A DNA stretch of 33,208 nucleotides, taken from assembly GCA_036270095.1 (NCBI GenBank), contig DATBDE010000062.1:1-33208 (forward strand), in the 5' to 3' direction. Source of the DNA: DATBDE01 sp036270095. GTDB lineage: Bacteria > Actinomycetota > Thermoleophilia > Solirubrobacterales > Solirubrobacteraceae. Position 1 is the first letter of the stretch. The number at the start of each line of letters is the position of its first letter. The notes beneath the pieces are model-generated. The model had not been told where the DNA came from, did no database searches, and worked only from the letters and a program-made list of their open reading frames with translations. Below are positions 1 to 7,321 of this stretch, piece after piece. Both the position numbers and the translations under genes were made by a program.

Positions 1-882
1 TGGGGGAGCACGCTGATCGTCAGCTGCTTCGTCGTCTCCGTTCTGCAGCTCGGGCTGTTCGTGGTGGTGGAACGCCGCATGGCCGACCCGCTGCTCGACC
101 TCTCGCTGTTCCGCAAGCCGGCCTTCACGGGCGCCACGATCGTCGGCTTTGCGCTGTCGGCGTCGATCTTCTCGATGTTCCTCTACATCACGCTCTTCTT
201 CCAGAACGTGCTGGGATTCTCGCCGTTCGAGGCGGGGCTCCGGTCGCTGCCGGTCACCGGGCCGATCCTGTTCGTCTCGCCGCTGAGCGGCCGGCTGACG
301 GCGCGCGTGCCGGTGCGGCTGCTGCTCGGGACGGGGCTCGTGTTCGTGACGGTCGGGCTGCTGCTGATGGGGAACCTGTCCGACTCGTCCGGGTGGACCG
401 CGCTGCTGCCTGGCCAGATCCTGGCCGGCATCGGGATAGGCCTGGCCACCCCTGCGCTGGCCTCGACCGCCGTCGGCGTGGTCGGCCCGCAGCTGAGCGG
501 CATGGCCTCGGGCGCGAGCAACACGGCTCGCCAGCTCGGGATCGCCACCGGGATCGCCGGCCTCGGCTCGATCTTCCAGTCGAAGATCGAGTCGACGCTC
601 ACCCCGCTGGTCGCGGGCATGCCCGCGTCGCCGCATGTCCACGAGCTTGCGCGGGCTGTGGCGTCGGGCGGGACCGGGCGCGCCTTGCAGGCGGTGCCGC
701 CCGCCGACCGCGACAAGGTGGCGCACGCCGCGCACCACGCGTTCGTGACGGGCTTCAACACGATCGCGCTGGTAAGCGTCGCCGTGGCGGCGGTGGGCTC
801 AGTGGCGGGGTACGCGCTGGTGCGGTCGCGGGACTTCGTGGGCGTCGGCGGCCAGGCCCCGGCTCCGCCGGAGCCCGCGTAG
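1..882 (+). CDS. MFS drug exporter, DHA2 (14-TM) type, 3' part only
   Basis: This is the C-terminal part (about 293 residues) of a major facilitator superfamily exporter; the reading frame is open from base 1, so the start lies upstream of the window. Several hydrophobic helices are visible, with the conserved connecting segment (ADPLLDLSLFR) that precedes the second half of EmrB/QacA-type proton-coupled exporters, and the LPGQILAGIGIGLATPAL and SGMASGASNTARQLG segments typical of the last helices of this family. The tail is short, polar and Pro/Ala-rich. Such proteins act in the cytoplasmic membrane and export drugs or other amphiphiles in exchange for protons; the substrate cannot be read from sequence. 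The next gene converges from the other strand after 23 bases. A second DHA2-type exporter lies at 25501-26907. Confidence 0.9.
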   Translation, partial: WGSTLIVSCFVVSVLQLGLFVVVERRMADPLLDLSLFRKPAFTGATIVGFALSASIFSMFLYITLFFQNVLGFSPFEAGLRSLPVTGPILFVSPLSGRLTARVPVRLLLGTGLVFVTVGLLLMGNLSDSSGWTALLPGQILAGIGIGLATPALASTAVGVVGPQLSGMASGASNTARQLGIATGIAGLGSIFQSKIESTLTPLVAGMPASPHVHELARAVASGGTGRALQAVPPADRDKVAHAAHHAFVTGFNTIALVSVAVAAVGSVAGYALVRSRDFVGVGGQAPAPPEPA

Positions 883-905
883 GCGGCGGCGCGCCGGGAA
901 GACTC

Positions 906-1706
906 CTACGGCACCGACAACCCGGCGACCTGCGCGGTCAGGTCGGCCTGGGTCGCCTTTATCGGGGCGCCTCCGCTGATCGGCCGGCAGAACACGGCAA
1001 CGTCGTAGTTCCCGGGCGTCACGGCCACCCCACCCGTGAGAACCAGCTCCTGGATCTCCAGCGCGCGCCCGGACAGGCTGGCATTCGTTGCGCGGCCGAA
1101 CGGCTGGAAGGTGCCGGTCAGGTTGCCGTTGGCATCCGTCGGCGCGAAGAACTGCGTGCATTCGACGAGCTGGTCCAAGTTGAGATTCGAGGAATTGGTC
1201 TCCTGCAGTTGGATCATCGCGGTGGAAAGGATCCGGCCGGGCTGGTTGGTGATCAGGAACACGGCGCCCGGGCCCACGCTATTGGTCTCGAGGTCGACGA
1301 CCTTCTTCCCCGGGAACTGGTCCTGATCGACGAGCGCCACGTCCTGGATCACGCTCGCGCTCTGCGACGGCACCGAGGCGTTCGTCCCGTTGGTCCCGTT
1401 GGTCCCATTGGTCCCGTTCGTGCCGTTGGTCCCGTTCGTCCCGTTCGTGCCCGTCAGGCCGCGTGGCCCGTCGGCTCCCTGGGGTCCTGGGACCGTGGCG
1501 GCGCCGAGCGCCCGCCTGGCGAGCCGCTTGGCCGATCGCGCCGTGCGCAGTGCGCTCTTGGCGGTCTTCAGCGGCGTGGCTGCGGCGACGGCCTTGTGCT
1601 GCTCGGCCGCGGCCGGCAGCGCGATCGCGGTGGCAGCGAGCGCGCCGCAGATGAGCACGGCCAAGCCGGCGACCGCAACTCTGGATCGCTTGATCCAGTT
1701 GAGCAT
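906..1706 (-). CDS. Secreted collagen-like (Gly-X-Y repeat) protein
   Basis: A 266-residue exported protein. The ATG at 1706 is chosen because GGGAGA lies just upstream and a signal peptide follows at once: basic MLNWIKRSR, a hydrophobic core to about residue 30, then an Ala-x-Ala region. Next comes a Lys/Arg/Ala-rich helical stalk (about 38-68), then collagen-type triplets: GPQ-GAD-GPR-GLT followed by eight Gly-Thr-Asn units. A C-terminal beta-rich domain (about 110-266) has two cysteines (in ECTQF and FCRPI) that could form a disulfide. Proteins of this build are common in Solirubrobacterales and are presumed to be cell-surface or matrix proteins; no enzyme motif is seen. The GTN block is coded by a 9-bp tandem repeat, so copy number may vary. 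It diverges from the thioesterase gene across 181 bases. Confidence 0.85.
   Translation of the reverse strand: MLNWIKRSRVAVAGLAVLICGALAATAIALPAAAEQHKAVAAATPLKTAKSALRTARSAKRLARRALGAATVPGPQGADGPRGLTGTNGTNGTNGTNGTNGTNGTNGTNASVPSQSASVIQDVALVDQDQFPGKKVVDLETNSVGPGAVFLITNQPGRILSTAMIQLQETNSSNLNLDQLVECTQFFAPTDANGNLTGTFQPFGRATNASLSGRALEIQELVLTGGVAVTPGNYDVAVFCRPISGGAPIKATQADLTAQVAGLSVP
1380..1451 (-). repeat. Eight 9-bp units coding Gly-Thr-Asn
   Basis: Eight consecutive 9-base units, (G/A)TT-(C/G)GT-(C/G)CC on the plus strand, encode the Gly-Thr-Asn part of the collagen-like region. The units differ only at a few wobble positions and keep frame, so slippage would change stalk length in steps of three residues. 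Confidence 0.9.
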
Positions 1707-1887
1707 GATCTCTCCCTTCGCGGCCGCTTCCCGATTCGACCGCGGTTCGGCGTTCCCCCGGCACGTCGACGCTACAGGTTTGAGAGCATCGCGTGGGGAA
1801 GATCGTGCCGAAACGCAAACGCGCGCCGCTGCGCCGATGTCGGCGACCAACTGCGCGGGGCACTTGCGAGTGGCAAGATGCGCCACG

Positions 1888-2349
1888 ATGGCGCGGCATC
1901 CCGCCGAAACGGTCTCGGTGCTCACGTACCGCACCGGCATTCAGGATGCCAACCTGGCCGGCAACGTCCACGGCGGCTGGATCATGAAGCTCTGCGATGA
2001 CGTCGCGGTGATCGCGGCGACGCGCCTGGCCGGCGGACGCGTGGTGACCGCCGCCGTGGACGCGATGAAGTTTCGCGCGCCCGTGAAGGTCGGCGACGTG
2101 ATCACGCTGCGAGGGACCGTCAACGCCGCCTGGCGCACGTCGATGGAGGTCGGGGTGCGCGTCGAGGCCGAGCACGTGCCGACCGGCGAGGTGGCGCACA
2201 CCTGCACCGCGTACGTGACCCTGGTCTCCTTGGGAGAGGACGAGAAGCCCGTCGTGCTGCCGGCCGTCGAGCCGCAGACTCCAGAAGACGAGCGGCGCCA
2301 CCGCGACGCCAACCACCGCCGCGAGCTCCGGCTCGCCAGCTCCCGCTGA
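1888..2349 (+). CDS. Acyl-CoA thioesterase, hotdog fold (YciA/BACH type)
   Basis: A 153-residue single-hotdog protein. Near the N-terminus it has the family signature: an Asn-x-x-Gly-Asn-x-His-Gly-Gly turn (NLAGNVHGGWIM) followed by the central helix with Asp-Asp (LCDDVA); Asn and Asp of this segment are the catalytic candidates. Strands follow (VVTAAVDAMKFRAPVKVGD, TSMEVGVRVEAEHV, THTCTAYVTLV-like), ending in an acidic/basic tail as in YciA and cytosolic acyl-CoA hydrolases. It would hydrolyse acyl-CoA to free acid and CoA in the cytoplasm, with broad chain-length range in the family. The ATG at 1888 gives the usual family length; a GTG at 1870 in the same frame is an alternative. No strong Shine-Dalgarno is seen. 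It stands alone, divergent from the collagen-like gene. Confidence 0.88.
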   Translation: MARHPAETVSVLTYRTGIQDANLAGNVHGGWIMKLCDDVAVIAATRLAGGRVVTAAVDAMKFRAPVKVGDVITLRGTVNAAWRTSMEVGVRVEAEHVPTGEVAHTCTAYVTLVSLGEDEKPVVLPAVEPQTPEDERRHRDANHRRELRLASSR

Positions 2350-2441
2350 GCATCCCGAGACGCCGCTGATCGTCCAGACGGAGCGTGTGTGGTTGCGGTC
2401 CCGCGCCGCGGGGGTCGCGCCGACCATGTGAAGGGAATACC

Positions 2442-2546
2442 GTGAGAGTGGCAGTCGCCTTGGTGCTGGCTAGCCGCTACCCGGTGGCGGCGCCGGCCTC
2501 GGGAGGGATAGTCACCTCGCCAGTCGGTCTACCCGACGTGCGCTGA
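2442..2546 (+). CDS. Possible 34-aa secreted peptide, uncertain
   Basis: A GTG-started frame of 34 residues preceded by AAGGGA at a usable distance. The product begins MRVAVALVLASR and goes on with an Ala/Pro-rich stretch, so it looks like a short signal peptide with almost nothing after it. It ends 4 bases before the stop of the converging MpsC-like gene. It may be a small secreted peptide, the stub of a decayed gene, or chance in GC-rich DNA. No homologue is recognised. Confidence 0.2.
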   Translation: MRVAVALVLASRYPVAAPASGGIVTSPVGLPDVR

Positions 2547-2550
2547 ACCG

Positions 2551-2982
2551 TCAGTTGCCCTGTGCCCGGGGTGTCAAGGCGGGGGTTGTCTCTGGTTCGA
2601 GCACGAAGAGCTCGATGGTGAGTTCGGCGTCCTGGCGGTTGGCGCTGAGGAAGGCCTTGACGGTGCGGTGGGTGAGGCCCTCGATGGTGTCGATGAAGCG
2701 AACCTCCATACTGTCTTGCCAGGCGATTCTGGCCTGGCGTACCTCGTACCATCTGCCGGCCTCGAAGAGCGTCTGTTCGGCGGGGGTGTAGCCGCCGGCG
2801 AGAACGAAGATGACGAGGTTGGGTTCGAGGTAGGTGCGACAGCTGGTCGGTCCGCGCCCGAAGTACTGCTTGAACAGCGCGACGACCGCGTTTGAGAGTT
2901 GCTGGCGTAGCTCGCCGTGCGCTTGGGCGAGCGGTTCGCGCATCGCGGCGGCATCGTCAGGGTGCAGCGTGTGATCGGGCAT
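2551..2982 (-). CDS. DUF2294 / MpsC-like protein
   Basis: A protein of 143 residues if started at the ATG at 2982; an ATG at 3042 would add 20 residues. The body matches DUF2294, named MpsC in the Staphylococcus MpsABC membrane-potential system: an N-terminal amphipathic helix with LSNAVVALFKQYFGRGP, then the strand CRTYLEPNLVIFVLAGGYTP, a helix with E-x-x-LFEAGR, and the late motif LTHRTVKAFLSANRQDAE followed by strand ELTIELFVLE. MpsC's molecular role is poorly defined; in S. aureus it is encoded with the MpsA/MpsB sodium-pumping proteins, but no MpsA or MpsB lies in this window, so here it is a stand-alone member. The start is uncertain because neither ATG has a good ribosome site. It diverges from the RsbW-like gene. 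Confidence 0.8.
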   Translation of the reverse strand: MPDHTLHPDDAAAMREPLAQAHGELRQQLSNAVVALFKQYFGRGPTSCRTYLEPNLVIFVLAGGYTPAEQTLFEAGRWYEVRQARIAWQDSMEVRFIDTIEGLTHRTVKAFLSANRQDAELTIELFVLEPETTPALTPRAQGN

Positions 2983-3195
2983 GGCCGGTCGCGCCGTTTC
3001 GTCCCGCGCGGGTTCTGCGCGAACGGCGCAGTTTCCGAGCATAGCTGGCGTTTGGCGTCGGGACCCGGGGGTCCGCGTGCGCTTTGGCCTGGTTGGTCGC
3101 CCCGGCTGGTGCTAGCTTGACGGTTTCAGGGAGCGTCAGCCTGGACGCGGCTGTGCCGGCCCAACAATCCGACTCGGAAGCGCCGAGGGCCTGAT

Positions 3196-3213
3196 CCTCC
3201 AACTACGTGGAGG
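3196..3213 (+). promoter_or_regulatory. Hairpin in the leader of the RsbW-like gene
   Basis: A perfect 6-bp inverted repeat, CCTCCA, a 6-base loop, then TGGAGG, lies 56 bases before the ATG at 3270. The CCTCC arm is also complementary to the AGGAGG ribosome site at 3257-3262, so a competing pairing that hides the ribosome site is possible. This is seen in sequence only; its role is inference. Confidence 0.35.
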
Positions 3214-3269
3214 CTTCTCCGGGCCACCCCGAGGGGTTGGGCTGTGAGGGGTTTCGAGGAGGTCCCTAT

Positions 3270-3749
3270 ATGGCGGCGCATGACACCGCCGCGGGTCCAG
3301 GTCAGGGTGCGCGTGCTGGGCAGCCTGCCGCTCCGGCGGCAGATGTCTGTTTGGCCTGCGTCTTGGCATGCGTGCCCGCGGCCCCGATCGTGGCCAGATC
3401 CGCGGTCGCACACGCCCTGACTGGCCGCGTCGACGGCCGCGTCCTCGCCGATGCCGAGCTATTGGTGTCCGAGCTCGTGACCAACAGCGTCCAACACGCC
3501 GGACTGAGCGCCGACGACTTCGTGCGCATCGGCGCCGCGGTCACCAACGGCGTGCTGCGCCTGGAGGTCGACAATCCCGGCGCTGCCGGCGCCGTTGCTC
3601 CGCGCGACCCCGACGCGGAGCGGTACGGCTTCGGGCTGCGGATCGTCGACACACTCGCTGACGCGTGGGGCGTCTCGCGCAACGGCCACACCCGCGTCTG
3701 GGTCGAGCTCGCCTGCTGGCCCCCGCCGACCGAACTGCTGACCGCCTGA
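3270..3749 (+). CDS. RsbW-like ATP-binding protein (HATPase_c), anti-sigma kinase type
   Basis: A 159-residue protein with the GHKL ATPase motifs of the RsbW/SpoIIAB and SCO-type histidine-kinase-like family: N box ELVTNSVQHAG (about 68-78), G1 box VDNPG (about 105-109), G2 region YGFGLRIVDTLADAWGV (about 125-141) and a closing strand TRVWVEL. In this family the protein binds ATP and either sequesters a sigma factor or phosphorylates an anti-anti-sigma partner. The first 30 residues are Ala/Gly/Pro-rich and include two cysteines. The ATG at 3270 is fixed by a perfect AGGAGG seven bases upstream. No sigma factor or anti-anti-sigma gene is adjacent, though a sigma relic lies 4 kb away (7322-7480). 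The target is unknown. Confidence 0.85.
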   Translation: MAAHDTAAGPGQGARAGQPAAPAADVCLACVLACVPAAPIVARSAVAHALTGRVDGRVLADAELLVSELVTNSVQHAGLSADDFVRIGAAVTNGVLRLEVDNPGAAGAVAPRDPDAERYGFGLRIVDTLADAWGVSRNGHTRVWVELACWPPPTELLTA

Positions 3750-4287
3750 GGTCGGGCAGGAAAGGGATTTCATCCTCACGAGGGCTGGCTATGGGCAATA
3801 CCCCGTTGGTATTGCGGCGGCGCCCGGGCGGGTCAGACGCGGTACAGGAACGTGTAGGCCGCGCGACGACCGGTCTGGACCCAATCCGCGGTGCATACTC
3901 CAGCGGCGGCATGTGGTCCGCGTCCTTGTCCCTCCGGGATGGTTCGCACAGAGGTCAAAGGGACCGATACCGAACTGCCTCATCCAATCAACGACCCTGA
4001 CGGGCGCCGCGGGCTCGACCATCTGGACGTTGGGCACGAGGAGCTTGTTGGGAACTCTGGCCGTGCTCCTGTTGGATGCCCGGAATGCTCCGCCCTTACC
4101 AGGACCAGGAGTACAATCAAAGCGGACGGTCGCCAACTAGCCGACTTATCGCTAGTTGACCAGCCGACGATTGGCCTCCGCCTAAGCGGTACCTGTTTCG
4201 AGAGCAGAAACCGGCCCGCTTGTATCTAGGTGTCATCCTCAGGGCGTTGGTTTCCCCTGGGATATTCGACACAGGAGGTGGGAGTAC
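3750..4287. other. AT-richer 538-base stretch without a convincing gene
   Basis: Base composition is clearly less GC-rich than the surrounding genes and no frame shows the third-position GC bias of real genes here. Overlapping short frames exist on both strands but none has a recognisable domain or a good ribosome site. It contains a perfect 8-bp inverted repeat at 4134-4158 and ends in the leader of the small membrane protein at 4288. It may be decayed or transferred DNA. Confidence 0.5.
4134..4158. repeat. Perfect 8-bp inverted repeat
   Basis: CAACTAGC, nine bases (CGACTTATC), then GCTAGTTG. The arms are perfectly complementary and AT-richer than the flanks. There is no T-run after it, so it does not look like a simple terminator. 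An operator or a recombination or element-end site are possible readings. Confidence 0.6.
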
Positions 4288-4437
4288 GTGGTGCAAAGTG
4301 GAGTAGATGCGTTCAGCTGGGGTCTTCAACGGTTGGGCGTCGTGCTGGCGGCGACGCTCGGTGTGGCCACGTTGATCATCGCCGTATTCGTGGTGGCCCT
4401 CATGGGGATCGAAGCCGCCGGGTCGATCGGGCAATAA
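4288..4437 (+). CDS. Small single-pass membrane protein, 49 aa
   Basis: A GTG-started 49-residue protein preceded by a perfect AGGAGG nine bases upstream. The chain is a short amphipathic start (VVQSGVDAFSWGLQRLG), one hydrophobic helix of about 23 residues (VVLAATLGVATLIIAVFVVAL) and a short tail MGIEAAGSIGQ. It should sit in the cytoplasmic membrane as a single helix. No family is recognised. The strong ribosome site, intact helix and clean stop argue that it is real. It stands alone between the AT-richer stretch and the converging winged-helix operon. Confidence 0.6.
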   Translation: MVQSGVDAFSWGLQRLGVVLAATLGVATLIIAVFVVALMGIEAAGSIGQ

Positions 4438-4517
4438 GCGGCGCGGGCCGCTCGGACGTCGACCGTGGCTTTGGGTCGCTGCCCTGTGTGCAATAAAAGC
4501 CGAAGCAGAAGCCGAAA

Positions 4518-4580
4518 GTGAGGACCGAACAGGTCGCTGCGCGCGAAGCCTGGGTCAAGTGGGTGGAACGCGGCTACTAG
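4518..4580 (+). other. Short basic frame interrupted by TAG, possible gene remnant
   Basis: A GTG frame of 20 codons (including AAREAWVKWVERGY) ends in TAG, and the same frame continues with a coding-looking stretch (QWRDRAARRLTAKGVLWAM) into the converging gene. This could be the stub of a small basic protein broken by a nonsense change, or chance. No family is recognised. The rest of 4438-4649 shows nothing. Confidence 0.15.
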
Positions 4581-4649
4581 CAGTGGCGCGATCGCGCCGC
4601 CCGTCGCCTGACCGCCAAGGGCGTCCTGTGGGCGATGACGTCCGGGCGG

Positions 4650-5021
4650 CTACCTGGCGGCGTAGCCCTTGGACGCCTTGGTGATCTCGCCCTTCTTGAC
4701 CATCTGCGACAGCCGGGCGGCGACCGTGTTGCGGTTGGCGTTCAAGGCCTTGGCCACATCGCCGGCGGTGCTCTGCGGATGGTCCTTGAGGTAGTCGATG
4801 ATTCGCGCCGCCATATCGGGCTTGCGCTGACGCGCCGTGGCGCGACGGGTGCTGGCGCGGCGGGCCGTGGCCCGGCGCGCCGAGCGCTGCGAGGGCGGCG
4901 CGTGCTCATCACCGTGACGTTCGCGGAACTCCGCAATCTGGCCATCAATCCAGGCGAGACGCTCCAGCAGATCGTCGCGCTCGGCTTCGAGCGTGTCGAT
5001 GACTTGTTCTATGCGAGACAT
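4650..5021 (-). CDS. Coiled-coil plus winged-helix DNA-binding protein
   Basis: A 123-residue protein with three parts: an N-terminal coiled coil (about 1-38, SRIEQVIDTLEAERDDLLERL), a basic Ser/Arg/Ala/Thr linker (about 45-67, histone-like) and a C-terminal winged helix (about 69-121) with helix STAGDVAKALNANRNTVAARLSQM as the helix-turn-helix and KKGEITKASKGY as the wing. The fold suggests DNA binding by a dimer; the linker could bind DNA non-specifically. The ATG at 5021 is supported by GGGAGGG just upstream. It is the last gene of a three-gene minus-strand operon (5579 to 4650), 25 bases after the preceding gene. The role is unknown. Confidence 0.75.
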   Translation of the reverse strand: MSRIEQVIDTLEAERDDLLERLAWIDGQIAEFRERHGDEHAPPSQRSARRATARRASTRRATARQRKPDMAARIIDYLKDHPQSTAGDVAKALNANRNTVAARLSQMVKKGEITKASKGYAAR

Positions 5022-5046
5022 TGACCCTCCCGAGTCGGGCCTGTCG

Positions 5047-5247
5047 TCAGTTGCGGTCGTGCGACGCGCGCTCCTGTTCGGCCCAATCGAGGCGGGCCTT
5101 GGCGCGGTCGTAGGCGCGCTCGAGTTCGCTGAGGCGGGCCGGGCTTGTCGGACGCCCGCCATACGCCCTTGCCTTGTAGAGGTCGTAGCGATCGCGACGG
5201 TAGCGAGCCTCGGCCCGCAGGTTTTCGAGCTGTGCGGGACCGGCCAT
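5047..5247 (-). CDS. Small charged helical protein, middle gene of operon
   Basis: A 66-residue, highly charged, helix-forming protein (for example LENLRAEARYRRDRYDLYK and LSELERAYDRAKARLDWAEQ), probably a short antiparallel coiled coil. Its ATG overlaps the stop of the upstream gene (TGATG at 5249-5245 on the minus strand), a translational-coupling arrangement; a GTG one codon earlier is the alternative start. No known family is recognised. Coupling to the genes on either side is the main evidence that it is real. Confidence 0.6.
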   Translation of the reverse strand: MAGPAQLENLRAEARYRRDRYDLYKARAYGGRPTSPARLSELERAYDRAKARLDWAEQERASHDRN

Positions 5248-5579
5248 CACAGGCCACGCCTTCGGGCGTCGTCGCTGAGGGCGCGGGCCATCTGCTCGGG
5301 GTCCGTCCGCCTGCGCAGCTCGCCGATGCTCTCCTTGTCGGAGACCTCATGGCGATACAGGGCATCCTGAAGTCCTTCGAGCGCCGTCTCCAGATGCGCG
5401 ATCCGCGCCTCCAAGGCCTCGAGCCGGCGGTCCCCACCGACCTCCGCGGTCGCGGTCTCGACCGCCGCTCCGCCGCTGCGTCTCCGCCACACTCGGCTCA
5501 CCCGCTCTGCAACTGTCGCCACCCTCGGATCTTTCAACCGTGAGGTAGGCACCTGCTGGCCTGTCCGTCGTGCTGCCAT
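5247..5579 (-). CDS. Coiled-coil protein, first gene of three-gene operon
   Basis: A 110-residue protein with a basic N-terminal half (Arg-rich, about 1-40) and a coiled-coil segment at about 50-80 (RRLEALEARIAHLETALEGLQDAL), ending in a charged tail with RRRTDPEQMARALSDDARRRG. AGGACT lies about seven bases before the ATG. It overlaps the next gene by one base. Together with its neighbours it forms a compact set of coiled-coil proteins ending in a winged-helix protein, suggesting a small DNA-associated assembly. That is inference. No domain family is recognised. Confidence 0.6.
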   Translation of the reverse strand: MAARRTGQQVPTSRLKDPRVATVAERVSRVWRRRSGGAAVETATAEVGGDRRLEALEARIAHLETALEGLQDALYRHEVSDKESIGELRRRTDPEQMARALSDDARRRGL

Positions 5580-5840
5580 CGCTGAGTCCTCGCAACCCTC
5601 TGGTAGGTATCGCGCGAGAGGAAGAGGGGGAAGACCCTTACGGGCGAGTCAGTGGCTGGCCCCGCAAGGTTCGATCATTTGCCTCAAAGCTCCACGCCTC
5701 AGCGCGGCTGCGCTTCGGTGACCTTCGGGCTCCAGGCTGAAGTCCAGCCCACAGGGCCAGCTAACCCTTCATGGTACTCCCCTTCGGGCGCTTGATTTCA
5801 CCGCGCAGGAACCGCAGCGTCAATCGCGAACGTTTCCGTC

Positions 5841-6053
5841 ATGAAGGTGCTCGTTTTCGACGACCCAACGCTTCCCGGCCGCTATGAGTGGCTGATCGAC
5901 GACGGCGGCGACCTGCACGAGACAATGCGTGCGTTGGCCCGGCAGTCATACCGGCGCAACGACCGGCCGATTCCCGTTGAGGAGCTGGCCGAGCGGTTGC
6001 GCGCCCACAGCACCGTCGACGCCCGCCCCTACGCGCCGCCGCACGGCACCTGA
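5841..6053 (+). CDS. Small hypothetical protein, 70 aa
   Basis: A 70-residue frame with normal codon bias for this genome. The chain begins with a strand MKVLVFDDP, then two short helices (LHETMRALARQSYRRN and VEELAERLRAH) and a Pro-rich tail. No clear ribosome site precedes the ATG. The 261 bases upstream (5580-5840) hold only the promoter side of the divergent coiled-coil operon and no recognised element. No family is recognised. Confidence 0.45.
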   Translation: MKVLVFDDPTLPGRYEWLIDDGGDLHETMRALARQSYRRNDRPIPVEELAERLRAHSTVDARPYAPPHGT

Positions 6054-6206
6054 CCACAGGCCACCGCGGCCGCGAGCGTGCTCGCCGTCGTGTGGGCGGG
6101 CGCGAACTGCGGCTGGACGAGAGAGCGCTGGCCCCGGAGGGTTGACGCGCGGTGCTGAGGCTGAGAGCGTCGGGGTTGCGCGACCCGGTGATCTGCCCTG
6201 GGGGTG

Positions 6207-7292
6207 ATGATGCGATCAGCGCCGAGCATCGTCGTACTCGTGTTGGGCCTGTTCTTGTTGGCGTGGCCGGCGTCGGCGCTGGCGGCGCGTCCGGTTCCGG
6301 GGGGCCGCTATCTGCTGTTCGCGAAGGGCACGATTTACGGAACTGAACGCAGCGGCGTCCTCCAATTGTCCGGGAGCGGTCGTGCACTGACCTCTGACGC
6401 TATCCCGTTCTCCCCCGTCTGGAGGCACTACTTCGGCTCGTACCTCGAGAAATCCGTGAGTTGCGGCTCAGCAGCCCAGGACGATGCGGTGTTCCACCTC
6501 GGTGCGCCGGGATACCCGCCTGTCCCGATCGACAGCCGTGGCCGCTTCACGATCGTCGCCACGGGTGACCAAAACGCGCCGTACAACTCCGAGGTGGCAC
6601 ACCTGCGGGGGCGGTTCGTCTCGCGCTCGGAGGCGGTTGTCGAGATCGTCAGCGGCACCTTCCTTTCCCCGCAGGGGATGACGTCGTGCCCGATTCCCCA
6701 CCAGACCTTCCGTTTCCAGCTGCGTCCGATGCCACCGTTCGGCACATGCGCAAAGGCGCCTGGGAGGACGGTGCTGTCGACAGCGAGGAGCCGCCTGTAC
6801 AAGACCTGGGGTGTCGATGAGAACGGGCGTCAGACCTACGCCTACGCCTGCCTGCACGGCGGCCGGGCCGTACCGCTGGGAGGGACCACGTACACCTTCG
6901 ATGGCTCGGTGGCGCAGTTCCGGCTTGCCGGACCGTACGCATCGTTCGTCTACGGCGTGAACAACGAGGGGGGCCGGTCGGAGACCCTCGGCGTGATCGA
7001 CCTCCGTGGGCTGAGCCGGACGGTCCGCGGCGTGGTTCCATCGACGGAGAACGCAAACGTCAACCACTTCGCCGCGATGCCGCTGCTCTCGCCCGACGGC
7101 TCGAGCGCCTGGGTGGCCCAGGTCTGTCCCCCCGAATCCGACTGCACAGCGTCCTACGAGGTATGGGTCGCCGATCGCGGAGGTAGCCGCCGTGTGGACC
7201 AAGGCCCCGGGGTAGATCCGAAGTCGCTTGCGCTGAAGGGGTCCACCGTGGCCTGGACCAACGGCGGCGAGCGCCGTTCTGCCCCGGTCTGA
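6207..7292 (+). CDS. Secreted protein of unknown function
   Basis: About 361 residues beginning with a clear signal peptide: hydrophobic core SIVVLVLGLFLLAWPASALA with likely cleavage after ALA. The mature part is beta-rich. Its first half (about 30-180) resembles a single beta-sandwich with a Cys pair (SVSCGSA and TSCPIP). The second half has Tyr/Trp/Gly-rich strands like WD- or beta-propeller-type blades (KTWGVDENGRQTYAYAC, LAGPYASFVYGVNN, SSAWVAQVC). It probably acts outside the membrane. The start is ambiguous among GTG 6204, ATG 6207 and ATG 6210; GGGGG lies just upstream. The 3' end meets the sigma-factor relic on the other strand. Confidence 0.7.
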   Translation: MMRSAPSIVVLVLGLFLLAWPASALAARPVPGGRYLLFAKGTIYGTERSGVLQLSGSGRALTSDAIPFSPVWRHYFGSYLEKSVSCGSAAQDDAVFHLGAPGYPPVPIDSRGRFTIVATGDQNAPYNSEVAHLRGRFVSRSEAVVEIVSGTFLSPQGMTSCPIPHQTFRFQLRPMPPFGTCAKAPGRTVLSTARSRLYKTWGVDENGRQTYAYACLHGGRAVPLGGTTYTFDGSVAQFRLAGPYASFVYGVNNEGGRSETLGVIDLRGLSRTVRGVVPSTENANVNHFAAMPLLSPDGSSAWVAQVCPPESDCTASYEVWVADRGGSRRVDQGPGVDPKSLALKGSTVAWTNGGERRSAPV

Positions 7293-7321
7293 GCTGGCCC
7301 GAGCGGCTGAGCGAGCAGCGG

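Noticed and set aside
1380..1451. CRISPR-like direct repeats
   Set aside because: The 9-bp units are contiguous with no spacers and code for Gly-Thr-Asn in frame.
393..2000. Long plus-strand frame across the MFS end and the collagen-like gene
   Set aside because: Product is Arg/Gly/Pro-rich shadow sequence; real genes on both strands explain the region.
3789..4136. Minus-strand 115-codon frame in the AT-richer gap
   Set aside because: No third-position GC bias, no ribosome site and no recognised domain.
5640..5710. tRNA-like T-arm (GGTTCGATC flanked by GCAA and TTTGC)
   Set aside because: No acceptor stem, anticodon arm or D-arm can be drawn around it.
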